A stretch of DNA of 64,000 nt from Bradysia coprophila (GCF_014529535.1 NC_050735.1:5095739-5159738); one strand, 5' to 3'; positions 1-11,964 are shown, numbered from the stretch's first letter. The notes: generated by a model from the letters alone, not told the origin. Translations and numbers: made by a program.

Positions 1-2689
1 TGTCACATTTGTCAAAATAAGATTGGTGCGTCCGCTAAGGCTGGGAAATACACTTTGGATTGTGCAAATTGAGGTAAAATTGATTTTATGATTATGTATG
101 GAATGCTGATTCCAAAATCATCAGGGGCAACTCCGGTAGCTCACTCGTTCCGCCTGGAGCGGCCGTTATGTCACTTTGGCTTCGCTGAATTTTCATGCCC
201 ATCATTTCCAAAGAGATATCGATGTGGAATATAAGCTGGGAGGTGCGGTAATTCGACAAATATTCAGTTTTGAGCAAAATAACACAATTTAATCAGTTGG
301 GAAGAGAATATTCTATTTTTCGCAAAAACATTGAAATCTCGCAACTGTAATCAACGTTGTCAATCTTACAGTGAAACAAATTATTTTAAATGTAAAATCA
401 ACAATGAGTCGAGTCGTCATATACTTCAAATTTCATTTATTAACACTCAAGCCTTTTATGCGAAATAAATCGAACATTTATATCAAATGTTTAAATATCG
501 CGCTACTCGGATGTTTTCTTAGTGACAGCAATAAATACACAATTGTACGCTCACCACAAATTCCGATGTCATGTTTGCATTGTGCACCATGCGAAAAATG
601 AAGACATTTTTCAGAAAAAAAACATTTTGCTTTCGTTGGCGTGAATGCTTCAAATTGAGATGTAAAGCAAAATATGCGGAGTTGTCAAGCGAGCAGCTGC
701 ATTTCGACAGAAAGTGAAACGGTTCCAAAGTTTGCCTATTAAAACTGCCACCATACTGTCAGAAATAATTATAAATTATTGTTTGACGACCGAGACTCGT
801 CTCCGAAATGCTTTCAAAATGCCGTCGAAATGTCGTCGAATGCATTTTTCTTCGTTTTGCTTCGTAAAATATTCTTAAATGTTCGAAGTTTTTTTTAGAA
901 TAATTTTTTTGTTGACAAAAAAAATCCAAAATGGCCGAAAAAACACGCATAAATGTTTGGACTTTCAGCTGTAGTATGTTATACCTGTCTAGTCAGACAA
1001 AAACCTCTTAGAAGAAAAAGGTTGAGGCAAGTCCTTTACTTACAAAAGTATTGATATCGGAAAGGATGACGCTCAAAGCTTCGACACGCAAAAATTTAAC
1101 TTTGCAGCTGATTGTTCACATTAAAAAAATTGAGTCACAAATTGCTTTGGGCATGATACGTGTGGTACGTCCATAATAAAATCAGACGCAAAACTTTCAA
1201 CCACCAGACATTTATAAACGGTCCGGAAGTTTAAACTATTTTTTCAAATATAATTTTTTTTGGGGGGTCGCCAGCAAGCCATTTGTTCAAATATGCGAAT
1301 ATTTACGCTGGATGGAAATTATAATTTTTTAAATATCGCAATTCTGATGAAAAAGCAAATAGACGTCAGAAGTATAGAATTTGTTTACAAAATTTACTTT
1401 TTTGTGTTTAGTCAGTTGCAAAGGCTTAAATCAATCGCAAAAATAAAAGTTTTTCATCTTACTTAAATTAAGATAAAAAAAACTAAGACGACACGTGTGT
1501 TTAATCTTGTTTTCGAGAGCAACTGTTTCAATAACACGTCAATGAGACAAGGAATATTGAACCAAGAGGATGTATTCTTTTTTAATTGAAAATAGCATCA
1601 AATTAAGATGGATGGTTTTTAAAATAGTCCTCTACGAAAACTTCCATTTTTATCAAAGTTTTGATAAGTTACCAACAATAAATCCCGTGAAGGGATCTTA
1701 AATATTTTAAGTCCCCATTACATAAAAGACCCATAAATCTTATGACATATTTTTGATCGAGACATTCCTCAACTCTATTTTTTCTACCATAATTTTTGCG
1801 CATGGAAAAGACAATCTGTAAGTCAGACTAACACATGCATCGAATTGTTGTGTATACGAAATTTTGCCTTGCAGGAAAGAAATTTACCGTTAGTTGCACT
1901 TGTATTACAGATCATCATTGTCAATGTCATTTCAGATGTCAGATAAGGAGTCATTTTCACATAATTAACCACAATGCCAAAAAAATTTCTTTCAAAGTTT
2001 TAATTTTTGAGGAAATATTTGATGGAATCTATCCATCCTAAAAGAGCCAACATAGTTAAATATTGATTTAGCAAAGAGAATAAATTAGCAGGTAATTCAT
2101 TGAAACATTTTAGTCGTCTTCGAGAATTTAATTTAAAATTTAAATTTATCGAGAGTAAGTATAGTGGGCTTTGGCGTCCAAAAAAGTGGATGGCTGTCTT
2201 TTCTTTATAATTCAATTCAGACTACACGTATATATTGCAGCCAGACCAAGGCTGTAGATATGTGAACCTAGATTAGATTGCGTGAAAACGTCTTTTCCAA
2301 AAATTAATTTTGTTTGACGTGTAAATAACGGGGTGCTCGTGTGCCACGTCGGTCACGTGTTCATAATAACGATGTGGTCCCAAGTTTCACACTGTTTTTA
2401 AACGTGCTTAAACTTGACTTATTTATTTTAAATGCCCTATTTCACTACAAACGTACTTTTTTCCGAGTAAAATACAGTCAATTTCTCCTTTCATTGCAAA
2501 ATGACGAATAATTTTTTATGTTCTGTTTAACTGGGGATTCCCGTAGCTTCGTGAGGCAAATGCTGTGTCTTTTATTTAAAAGTACATCCGTTGTGGGGTT
2601 GGCTGTAATTTCTATATCTATATCAAGAGTACCATTCGTAACTTTTAAACATACGTTTATGCCTTAGGCTGGTGTCATTCCATCGAAGT
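1..2689. other. Region with no recognised gene
   Basis: AT-rich sequence with only short random open frames on both strands. A stretch near 1020-1100 (a CAAGTCCTTTACTTAC motif followed by GATATCGG) resembles text at 24520 and 28890, so it is probably part of a dispersed repeat. No coding similarity, RNA gene or long inverted repeat was recognised. Promoter elements of the carbonic anhydrase gene that starts at 2690 probably lie at the right end, but none could be assigned. Confidence 0.5.
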
Positions 2690-3896
2690 ATGAATTCCGT
2701 TACAAAGTTAGGATGTGGCCTAGTCGTCCTGATGATGACAATATCTGGAGCATATTCATTGGACTTCTGGTTTGATCCAAGATGTTAGATAATTTTTCAT
2801 AAAAAATTACTGTTTTTTACCTAACGTGTTATAATTATTAGTCGAGTACGACTGGACTGGGCCATGTTTGGATGGTCGACTCCAATCCCCGATAGCGATA
2901 ACAAAATGCGGCCGAACACGTTTAAGCTACATCAACTTGGAATTTAAAAACTTTGAAATACCGACAAATCAGATTACGGTGACGAACGCTGCTCGGCAAA
3001 GTTAGTTTTCAAATACCAAATTTGAAATTTTCGAGTCATTAAATTACATTTTTGTCTACTTAGCTGTATACGATTGGGATCGCAAAGCAGTGGAACGATC
3101 AGTTATAGTTAGGGCACCAGCGGACAGAATAGCTCCATTTAAAGCGAACACTGAGTACATATTGCAAAATATTCATGTACATCATGGTAAGAATAATCGT
3201 ACTGGAACGTTGCATTCCATCGATGGGGAGTTTTACGCTATGGAGGTGAGATTTTTCACGTTTTAATCGCTCAGGGCGACGATTCTCGTATTTTCGTAAC
3301 TCCAAATATTCGTAACTTGACAGTTGTGTGTATAAAATCCGATAAGAACCGTCAAATTACGAATTCTTAAAGTAACGAACGTATGAGAATCGAGGCCCAG
3401 ATAGGCATTTTAATCGTAATATCTACCGTTACAGATGCATTTGTTGTTTGTGTCAAGACAATTCGACGGCAACACCGCACCGGCATTTGCACAGCTCGGC
3501 AACGTATTGGAAATTGTTGTGCTTTTCCGATCTTCGAATGTTCCAAATTATGCATGGACCCAGATAAATAATTTGATGCTTAGCACCAAGCTAAAGGAAA
3601 GTGAAAAGGTCACCGGCAATGTTAACATACGTTTTTCGGACTTTCTACCGCGCAATAGCCGTTACACACTGTATCATGGTTCTGTTCCGGCTTCTCATTG
3701 TGCGGAATCGGTTACATGGATCATATACGACAACCCCATGGATTTCAACACAGAAGATTTGGGCATGCGTTATTTCACTTACATATCCGATGGCAAAGAG
3801 ATTCAAGTAGAAAGAAATACTCGCGCTACTCAGGCGAAAAATGGAAGACCAGTGTTTGAAGGCTCGCAAGAAAGGGTTGGACATTATAAACGGTAG
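2690..3896 (+). CDS. Secreted alpha-carbonic anhydrase-like protein, probably catalytically impaired
   Basis: Four exons, 2690-2783, 2842-3000, 3064-3245 and 3435-3896, joined by GT..AG introns of 58, 63 and 189 bp, total 897 nt and encode 298 residues plus a stop with all phases matching. The ATG at 2690 opens a signal peptide (hydrophobic LGCGLVVLMMTISGAYS), followed by the family start YDWTGPCLDGRLQSPIAI. Two zinc-ligand histidines are in QNIHVHHG and the third in YAMEMHL, spanning the exon 3/4 junction. Known family: alpha-CAs hydrate CO2 using three His-bound zinc, Thr199 and Glu106. Here the usual SLTTPPC segment reads SVPASHC, so the Thr199 position is Pro. The Glu106 position (normally SEHT) reads TLHS. 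The region of the His64 proton shuttle (NGH) reads NAAR. Glu117 (AMEMHL) is kept. Inference: a secreted, zinc-binding but weak or inactive CA-like protein. The fold assignment is firm; the activity call rests on hand alignment. Confidence 0.9.
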
Positions 3897-4486
3897 GAAC
3901 AAACTAGAACATCAACAGGTCAGGGGTCATATTTTATTGGTGTTGAGTTGAGTTATCGACCTATTGCTGAACATTGACCAAGTAATAAACGTATTGAGAA
4001 CCAACGTTAACATTGTGTGTCTGTATGTAAAAAAACAAAGATTGAAGCATACAGCTACTAAGTCTGTTTCACATGCCTTCCCGAGTAAAAATATTTTTCG
4101 AGTTGAGATGTCTCAAATCCTCACACATTTTAATATGGGAGTGAGATATCTGATTTCGACAGATATAGACATGTTTGAGACATTTGTAGCGCTTCTGTAG
4201 CGCTGAAGACTCGTGAGACATGTGTGATATTGAGACTTTTATGAGACATGAGGACTTGAGTGAGACTTTTTTAGTTTTCTACTGAGACATTGAAGACGTT
4301 GTGAGACTTTATCGAGACTTTTGTGAGCCACTGAGGACATTGTGAGACATTGAGGACTTCTCGTGAGACTTAGAAGAGAGTTTTGTGAGACATTGAGGAC
4401 TTCTTGTGAGGCATTGAGTACATTATGAGGCTTATAAGAGGGTCTTGTGAGACATTGAGGACTTCTCGTGAGACATCGAGGGCGTT

Positions 4487-5170
4487 GTGAGACTTAGAAG
4501 AGAGTTTTGTGAGATATTCAGGCCTGGTGAGGCATTGAGGACTGGTGAGATATTGAGGATTGGTGAGACATTGAGGACTTGTGAGATATTCAGGCCTGGT
4601 GAGGCATTGTGGACTGGTAAGATATTCAGGCCTGGTGAGGCATTGAGGACAGTTGAGACATTGAGGACTGGTGAGACATTGAGGCCTGGTGAGACATTGA
4701 GGACTGGTGAGACATTGAGGCCTGGTGAGACATTGAGGACTGGTAAGATATTCAGGCCTGGTGAGGCATTGAGGACTGTTGAGACATTGAGGACTGGTGA
4801 GACATTGAGGCCTGGTGAGACATTGAGGACTGATGAGACATTGAGGCCTGGTGAGACATTGAGGCCTGGTGAGACATTGAGGACTGGTGAGTCATTGAGG
4901 ACTTTGTGAGTGTTTTTTAATCGAAAAAAAAGATATGAGAAATTTTTGCCTATCTTACTAAGTCCTTAATGTCTCACCAGTCCTCAATGTCTCACCAGGC
5001 CTCAATGTCTCACCAGTCCTCAATGTCTCACCAGTCCTCAATGTCTCACCAGTCCTCAATATCTCACCAGTCCTCAATGCCTCACCAGTCCTCAATGCCT
5101 CACCAGTACTCAATGCCTCACCAGTCCTCAATGTCTCACCAATCCTCAATGTCTCACTAGTCCTCAATGT
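4487..5170. repeat. Inverted 18-bp minisatellite arms (first stem)
   Basis: The plus arm holds about 20 tandem copies of an 18-bp unit alternating between GAGGACTGGTGAGAC and GAGGCCTGGTGAGAC versions. After about 50 bp of spacer the reverse complement begins and runs about 11 copies. Because 18 is divisible by three, frames stay open across the arms. These are artefacts of the repeat, not genes. The strand bias flips exactly at the spacer. Confidence 0.85.
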
Positions 5171-5519
5171 ATTATTCTCACTTATACTTTTCTGCCTACA
5201 TCCTCCTCACTGAGTCTTCATTGCCTTCATTTCGTTTTCGTTATTCTCACTTAGATTATTGCGTTCGTTATCATCTTCATATTTTATGCAGAGATGGCAG
5301 CACCCTTCATTTTTGTTTATAATTCGCTAATCTGAAATGAGAAATTTGTTATTTTTTTTATTTGAAAATTACCTTATTTTGATGATTTTTGCGGTCACCC
5401 ACCTAAGTACTAACCGCGTCGATTGATGCTTAACCTAGATATCCGACCGCCAACTGGTTTACGCGTGTTGCTATTTCTGCTTATAGCTTTCCAAATCTTA
5501 TTTTTGAACCGTTGTTACA

Positions 5520-7690
5520 AACTTGTGTGAGACAATTTTGAGACACTGAGATTTTTTTCGAGACTTGTTTTAGAGATATTGAGGATTTTTTTTGAGACTG
5601 AGGTACTTATTTGTGAGGACTATGGTGAGATGTGAGGCCTTTCATGAGACTTTTTTGGGTTGCAGATGAGAACTGTAATAATACATGAGGACTTTTGTGA
5701 GATATTTTTTTTTACACATGAGGACTATGGTGAGATGTGAGGCCTTTCATGAGACTTTTTGGGTTGCAGATGAGAACTGTAATAAGACATTAGGACTTTT
5801 GTGAGATATTTTTTTTTTCACATGAGGACTATGGTGACATGTGAGGCCTTTCATGAGACTTTTTGAGTTGCAGATGAGAACTGTAATAAGACATGAGGAC
5901 TTTTGTGAGATATTTTTTTTTACACATGAGGACTATGGTGAGATGTGAGGCCTTTCATGAGACTTTTTGGGTTGCAGATGAGAACTGTAATAAGACATGA
6001 GGAGTTTTGTGAGATATATTTTTTTTTCACATGAGGACTATGGTGACATGTGAGGCCTTTCATGAGACTTTTTGAGTTGCAGATGAGAACTGTAATAAGA
6101 CATGAGGACTTTTGTGAGACTTTTTTTTTACACATGAGGACTATGGTGAGATGTGAGGCCTTTCTTGAGACTTTTTGGGTTGCAGATGAGAACTGTAATA
6201 AGACATGAGGACTTTTGTGAGATATATTTTTTTTTCACATGAGGACTATGGTGACATGTGAGGCCTTTCATGAGACTTTTTGAGTTGCAGATGATGAAGG
6301 CAGCGTTTCAGAAGGCAGCATTTCAGAAGGCTTAGATAGTGACCTTTCTGAATAATTTTTTATACCTAAAATGTTCTGTTTTTTTTTTCTAATGTTTAAA
6401 TATTTGATTAAATAAATCATCTCATGAAGAGTAAAAAATATCTCACGAAAATTCTCAAGTCTCAACATAGTCCTCATGTCTAACGAAAAATATCTCACGT
6501 AAACCCTCAATCCTCATCGTAGTCCTCATGTCTAACGAAAAATATCTCACAAAAATTCTCAATCCTCAACGTAGTCCTCAAGTCTTACAAAAAATAGCTC
6601 ACGAAAATCCTCAAGCCTCAAAGTAGTCCTCATGTCTAACAATTAATATCTCACAAAAAATCTCAAGCCTCATCGTAGTCCTCATGTCCAACGAAAAATA
6701 TCCCACAAAAATTCTCAATCCTCAACGTAGTCCTCATGCCTAACGAAAAATATCTCACAAAAAATCTCAAGCCTCAACATAGTCCTCATGTCTAACAAAA
6801 AATATCTCACAAAAGTCCTCAAGCCTCAGCGTAGTCCTCATGTCTAACGAAAAATATCTCACGTAAACCCTCAATCCTCAACGTAGTCCTCATGTCTAAC
6901 AATTAATATCTCACAAAAAATCTCAAGCCTCAGCGTAGTCCTCATGTCTAACAATTAATATCTCACAAAAACTCTCAAGCCTCAGCGTAGTCCTCATGTC
7001 TATCAAAAAATATCTCACGTAAACCCTCAATCCTCAACGTAGTCCTCATGTCTAACGAAAAATATCTCACAAAAATTCTCAAACCTCAGCGTAGTCCTCA
7101 TGTCCAACAATTAATATCTCACAAAAAATCTCAAGCCTCAGCGTAGTCCTCATGTATAACGAAAAATATCTCACAAAAATTCTCAAACCTCAGCGTAGTC
7201 CTCATGTCTAACAATTAATATCTCACAAAAAATCTCAAGCCTCAGCGTAGTCCTCGTGTCTAACGAAAAATATCTCACAAAAATTCTCAAGCCTCAACGT
7301 AGTCCTCATGTCTAACGAAAAATGTCTCACGAAAATTCTCAAGCCTCAGCGTAGTCCTCATGTCTAACGAAAAATATCTCACAAAAAATCTCAAGCCTCA
7401 ACATAGTCCTCATGTCTAACAAAAAATATCTCACAAAAGTCCTCAAGCCTCAGCGTAGTCCTCATGTCTATCAAAAAATATCTCAAGAAAATTCTCATAT
7501 CTCACCATAATCCTCACTTTTAACAAAAAATATCTCACGAAAATACTCATGTCTCACAAAGTCTTCACGTCTGCAGCGCCGAAAATCCTCAATCCTCAAA
7601 ATTTAAACTTTACCAATATCTCACCAATCCTCAATCAATCCTCAGCCAAGATTTGAGACTTTGAGATAGCTCAAACCGTTCTCAATTGAG
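5520..7690. repeat. Second stem: higher-order repeats with the same GAG core, then their mirror
   Basis: At 5520-6300 a unit of about 100 bp repeats about seven times. Each unit has GAGGACTATGGTGAGATG, GGCCTTTCATGAGAC, GGTTGCAGATGAGAAC and a T-run of variable length. From about 6420 the complementary strand takes over with about 25 units of about 50 bp (AACGAAAAATATCTCAC, CTCAAGCCTCAGCGTAGTC). The two arms share only the core words, so they amplified independently after inversion. Confidence 0.8.
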
Positions 7691-7708
7691 ACTTTATTTT
7701 TACTCGGG

Positions 7709-8247
7709 TTACCACATAACAACTCATACAATCATACTTTTTACGCTTGCCTATTGCCTATACGTCTTTACTCATGTCACACACTTGTGCAAAGACAAAA
7801 CTAATAAGAACCAGCTGGTAAAATAGTTCCCCTTAGAAATAAATTTCCGTGACAATAACTGTAGGAAGGATCTTCACAAATCAAGACCTTAACTTGCACC
7901 AATTTTTTTAAGATTTCAAAACTTGAATAACTAAAAACTGAGAGCATCAGCGACTTCATAAGATGATACGAAAATTTAGCCATACTCTTTACATTACAAA
8001 GGCGTCCACTCCACACTTTGTCGGTCATATAGTTATTAACGTATCAAGGGGGAAGTTTTCCCTTACTTGCAGGACGAATGCAACAGTTTTCGTTCCTTGA
8101 AAAAATGTTAAATGTCGTCCCTCTGTGGTCAACCCTATCTAATCGAAATTTAGATGTAAATAAACAGTAATATAGATCATCTTCAAGTCCGTTTAAAATG
8201 ACACTCACGTTAAGAAATGCCATCTACTTTAAAAAATATCTTACAAA
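7709..8247. other. Intergenic stretch, nothing recognised
   Basis: Between the foldback and a MITE lies about 540 bp with no coding similarity or inverted structure that could be recognised on either strand. Confidence 0.5.
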
Positions 8248-8401
8248 TACAGCCAAGGACAGTCAAAAAAGTGCATTTTTATGATTTTCGTTTTTATCGA
8301 TTTCAGCTGTTTTAACAATACAAATTACAATGGCAAAACAGCTGAAATCGATGAAACACGTATAGAATAAAAATGCAATTTTTTGACTGTCCCAGGCTGT
8401 A
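8248..8401. mobile_element. MITE, mariner-like hairpin
   Basis: A 154-bp near-palindrome. The left end TACAGCCAAGGACAGTCAAA is mirrored by the right end TTTGACTGTCCCAGGCTGTA, with a second mirrored block around GATTTCAGCTGTTTT. Terminal TA on both sides fits a TA target duplication as in Tc1/mariner-derived MITEs. No coding content. Confidence 0.75.
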
Positions 8402-8445
8402 AATGAATGAACGAAAAATTTAACGAAACTGAAGTGAGGCAAAGA

Positions 8446-8539
8446 CATCCCCTGGCAAAGATTCCAGTCAACGCACTTTCAGTTGTTCCAGTTGAAAGAA
8501 ACACTCGCGCCATTCAGTCTCAAAATGGAAGACAAGAAT
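8446..8539 (+). pseudogene. Carbonic anhydrase C-terminal fragment (paralogue relic)
   Basis: The frame reads VPVERNTRAIQSQNGRQE and stops at 8537-8539. The intact gene reads IQVERNTRATQAKNGRPV at the equivalent place (about 3805-3855). The DNA also matches just upstream (GGCAAAGATTC versus GGCAAAGAGATTC), interrupted by a short insertion around TCAACGCACTTTCAG. Only about 90 bp survives, next to a MITE on the left and a minisatellite unit on the right. It is best read as the remains of a duplicated copy of the gene at 2690-3896, cut down by element insertion. Confidence 0.7.
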
Positions 8540-8756
8540 AGTACCGGCTAACGCCTAGTGAGTCTTTTTTCTTTTTCTTTTTGAATCTCACCATCGTTTT
8601 TGAATCTCCTGTTTATTGCCAGCTTGGTATTCATTCAAGTACCACTTCGGTATTCAACTACCAAATTTTCGATTTATAAATAAGCAAGCGAGCCGATTAA
8701 TATCATCAGTCGGTGTGCAGCTTTCAAACATTAAACATCTCTACAACCTCCGCATG

Positions 8757-9085
8757 AGTTTGGTAGTCAACTACCACTTTGGTAGTCAACTACCACTTTG
8801 GTAGTCAACTACCACTTTGGTAGTCAACTACCACTTTGGTAGTCAACTACCACTTTGGTAGTCAACTACCACTTTGGTAGTCAACTACCACTTTGGTAGT
8901 CAACTACCACTTTGGTAGTCAACTACCACTTTGGTAGTCAACAACCACTTTGGTAGTCAACAACCACTTTGGTAGTCAACTACCACTTTGGTAGTCAACT
9001 ACCACTTTGGTAGTCAACTACCACTTTGGTAGTCAACTACCACTTTGGTAGTCAACTTCTACTTTGGTTAGCAACTACCACTTTG
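8757..9085. repeat. 19-bp minisatellite, near-palindromic unit
   Basis: About 16 tandem copies of ACCACTTTGGTAGTCAACT with a few point variants near the right end. The GGTAGTCAACTACC core is nearly self-complementary, so single strands could form serial hairpins. Confidence 0.9.
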
Positions 9086-9879
9086 ATAGTCAACTACCAA
9101 ATACTCGATTTACAAATAGACCAGCAGGCAGAATAATTTCATCAGTCGGTGTGCATCTTTCGAGGAAGAAACATCTTTGCTGCTAAATATTTTGGGGGTC
9201 CAACTACCAACAACTACCAAACTTTCAAATTGCAATGTCTGCTATGAGCGATCTGTTACCAGATAACAAATAATAATTGATTTGCCTGGTGTTGGTTTGC
9301 TCATAGTAGCTTTGCAATTTACTACCGTGGTAGTCAACTACCAAATATTTGAGTTATAAATAGGCAAGCAGGCAGAATAATTTCGTCATTCGGTGCGTAG
9401 CTCTCAAACGGTAAACATCTCTGCTGCTAAATATTTTGGGGTCCAACTACCAACAACTACCAAACTTTCAAATTGCAATGTCTGCTATGAGCGATTGGTT
9501 ACCAGATAACAAATAATAATTGATTTGCCTGGTGTTGGTTTGTTCATAGTAGCAATTTTAACTTTTATCAATCACATTTTATTTGTGACACAGACGGACG
9601 GACGGACAGATGAAATGCCCACAATAGGTCTTTTTTTCCTATGGAAAAAAGACCTAAAAAGAATAGACCGGCTGAAGCCTGGTGAGGTCTTTTTCATTTT
9701 TTTTCAATTTCTGTTTACTACTAGCTTGGTACTCATTCAAGTACCACTTTGGTATTCAACTACCAAATTTTGGAATTATGAATAGGCAAGCAAGCCGATT
9801 AATTTCATCAGTCGGTGTGCAGCTCTCAAACAGTAAACATATCTACAACATCCGTATTAGTAAACTACCATGTTGGTAG

Positions 9880-10335
9880 TCAACTACCACTTTGGTAGTC
9901 AACTACCACTTTGGTAGTCAGTCAACTACCACTTTGGTAGTCAGTCAACTACCACTTTGGTAGTCAGTCAACTACCACTTTGGTAGTCAGTCAACTACCA
10001 CTTTGGTAGTCAGTCAACTACCACTTTGGTAGTCAGTCAACTACCACTTTGGTAGTCAGTCAACTACCACTTTGGTAGTCAGTCAACTACCACTTTGGTA
10101 GTCAGTCAACTACCACTTTGGTAGTCAGTCAACTACCACTTTGGTAGTCAGTCAACTACCACTTTGGTAGTCAGTCAACTACCACTTTGGTAGTCAGTCA
10201 ACTACCACTTTGGTAGTCAGTCAACTACCACTTTGGTAGTCAGTCAACTACCACTTTGGTAGTCAGTCAACTACCACTTTGGTAGTCAGTCAACTACCAC
10301 TTTGGTAGTCAGTCAACTACCACTTTGGTAGTCAA
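9880..10335. repeat. 23-bp minisatellite, variant of the 19-bp array
   Basis: About 20 almost identical copies of a 23-bp unit that differs from the upstream 19-bp unit by an extra GTCA (TAGTCAGTCAACT instead of TAGTCAACT). The first copies are still 19 bp, and the variant then fixes through the whole array. Confidence 0.9.
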
Positions 10336-10831
10336 CTACCAAATACTCGATTTATAAATAGACCAGCAGGCCGAATAATTTCGTCAGTCGGTGTGCGTCT
10401 CTCGAGTAAGAAACATCTTTGCTGCTATATAGTTTGGGGGTCTAACTACCAACAACTACCAAATTGCAATGTCTGCTATGAGCGATTGGTTACCAGATAA
10501 CAAATAATAATTGATTTGCCTGGTGTTGGTTTGCTCATAGTAGCATTGCAATTTACCACCGAGGTAGTCAACTACCAAATATTTGAGTTATAAAAAGGCA
10601 AGCAGGCCGAATAATTTCGTCAGTCGGTGTGCGTCTCTCGAGTAAGAAACATCTTTGCTGCTAAATATTTTGGGGGTCCAACTACCAACAACTACCAAAC
10701 TTTCAAATTGCAATGTCTGCTATGAGCGATTGGTTACCAGATAACAAATAATAATTGATTTGCCTGGTGTTGGTTTGTTCATAGTAGCATTGCAATTTTA
10801 ACTTTTATCAATCACATTTTATTTGTGACAC

Positions 10832-10965
10832 AGACGGACGGACGGACGGACGGACAGACGGACGGACGGACGGACGGACAGACGGACAGACGGACGGACG
10901 GACGGACGGACAGACGGACGGACGGACGGACGGACGGACGGACGGACGGACGGACGGACAGATGA
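10832..10965. repeat. (GGAC)n microsatellite
   Basis: About 30 tetranucleotide units of ACGG/GGAC with scattered CAGA variants. The matching place in the first copy of the composite repeat (about 9591-9610) has only a few units. Confidence 0.95.
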
Positions 10966-11015
10966 AGTGCCCACAATAGGTCTTTTTTTCCTATGGAAAA
11001 AAGACCTAAAAAACT

Positions 11016-11870
11016 TATGCAAGTTTGCAGGAAAAGGTGACTCATAATTAGCGAAGCACCAATTAGCAGGTCAGGTCCATACATGCATACAAATTACCAG
11101 GACTATTGACCCCATTTGCGGAGGAATAAATTTATTTGGAGATGTGATGGATGATTTTTTGATGTTTTTTCTAGTTTAATCATTCCAGAAATGTGTGTGA
11201 GCTACTCTGACGCTTGCCTTTATGCTAAAGAAAATAGTCTTATCGATAACGACCAACGTTCACAAAAAGCTTTTACTTAAATCGGACTAAAACAGTCTTC
11301 ATATAACAATCCATCTGAAAGTGTTTTAGGTCCGGTTTAAGTGATAGCTTATTGACATCTCCGACATCACGGATGAGAGCGTTTCAATTAATTAGGAATT
11401 TCGTTCAAAAATCTAAATTGGATTTCTTTAAAACTGCAAAAATGATAGACCTCTTCAAAGTACAAGGAAAGACTTTAACATCTGTAGACATCCCTCTCCT
11501 GTCACCTTAAACTTTTCTAACACTTCAGCGTTTTCTACGGAAACCTTAGGATTCAATTGACTGTAAAGCAAAAATGAGCAAAAACGGCAAAAAATTGGAT
11601 TCTAATTTAGTTCCTTCATAGGGTCCTAACTCATGATCCACTGGTCCGATTTAAAAAAAACCTCTTTTTCTGGAAAACCTTAAAGAGGACCCACAGCACA
11701 GGAAGGTCAATTCTCAATGCTACAAAGTCGAACGCAAATTTATAAGACCTTGTACAAAAATCAGTTTGGTGGATTTTTGTTATTTTTCTAGTCCAAGCAT
11801 TGCTGAACATAAAAGGTGACAGAGAAATATATTCTGTAAAATTCTAAATACTACAAAAAAGGCAACAACT
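11016..11870. other. Intergenic stretch downstream of the mpaB-like gene
   Basis: No gene, RNA or repeat recognised. The right end probably holds the distal 3' flank of the minus-strand gene whose poly(A) signal is at 11874-11879. Confidence 0.5.
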
Positions 11871-11873
11871 TTT

Positions 11874-11879
11874 TTTATT
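11874..11879 (-). terminator. Candidate poly(A) signal AATAAA
   Basis: TTTATT on + reads AATAAA on the minus strand, about 86 nt past the stop codon of the mpaB-like gene at 11965. Confidence 0.55.
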
Positions 11880-11964
11880 TAAATAATTTCAACTAAAAAC
11901 ACTACGACCAAATGTACATGTAATATCCAACGCTAATTACAGTTATGTACACACAAACTTAAAG

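Larger units (their letters stand above)
4080..7708. mobile_element. 3.6-kb foldback element made of GAGAC/GAGGAC word arrays
   Basis: The element is bounded by an inverted repeat: CCCGAGTAAAAATA at 4080-4093 and TATTTTTACTCGGG at 7695-7708. Inside are two stacked palindromes. In the first, an 18-bp unit (TGAGACATTGAGGACTGG) runs on + at about 4200-4915 and is mirrored as CCTCAATGTCTCACCAG at 4965-5165. In the second, longer units containing TGAGGACTATGGTGAGATG run at 5520-6300 and are mirrored at 6420-7690 by units containing CCTCATGTCTAACGAAA. About 300 bp between the two (5200-5500) is unique. No transposase frame is visible, so it is non-autonomous. No clear target duplication was found (left flank GCCTT, right flank TTACC), so the superfamily is unassigned. 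Confidence 0.8.
8543..11015. repeat. Duplicated 1.1-1.35 kb composite repeat
   Basis: Two direct copies, about 8543-9660 and 9666-11015. Each starts with ACCGGCT..GCCT.GTGAG, carries a minisatellite of ACCACTTTGGTAGTCAACT type, then two units of about 243 bp (TTTTGGGGTCCAACTACC, GTCTGCTATGAGCGAT, TTGCCTGGTGTTGGTTTG). Each ends with CACATTTTATTTGTGACA, a GGAC microsatellite, CCACAATAGGTC and a T-run/A-run hairpin TTTTTTTCCTATGGAAAAAA. No protein is encoded. The two copies differ mainly in minisatellite unit and microsatellite length. Confidence 0.8.

Noticed and set aside
4487..4909. 140-codon open frame (LRTGET-type repeats), and mirrored frames at 4958-5167
   Set aside because: The 18-bp repeat unit is a multiple of three, so several frames stay open on both strands. 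There is no non-repeat coding sequence around it.
9880..10335. Regular direct repeats resembling a CRISPR array
   Set aside because: The units are contiguous with no unique spacers, and the context is eukaryotic. It is a minisatellite.
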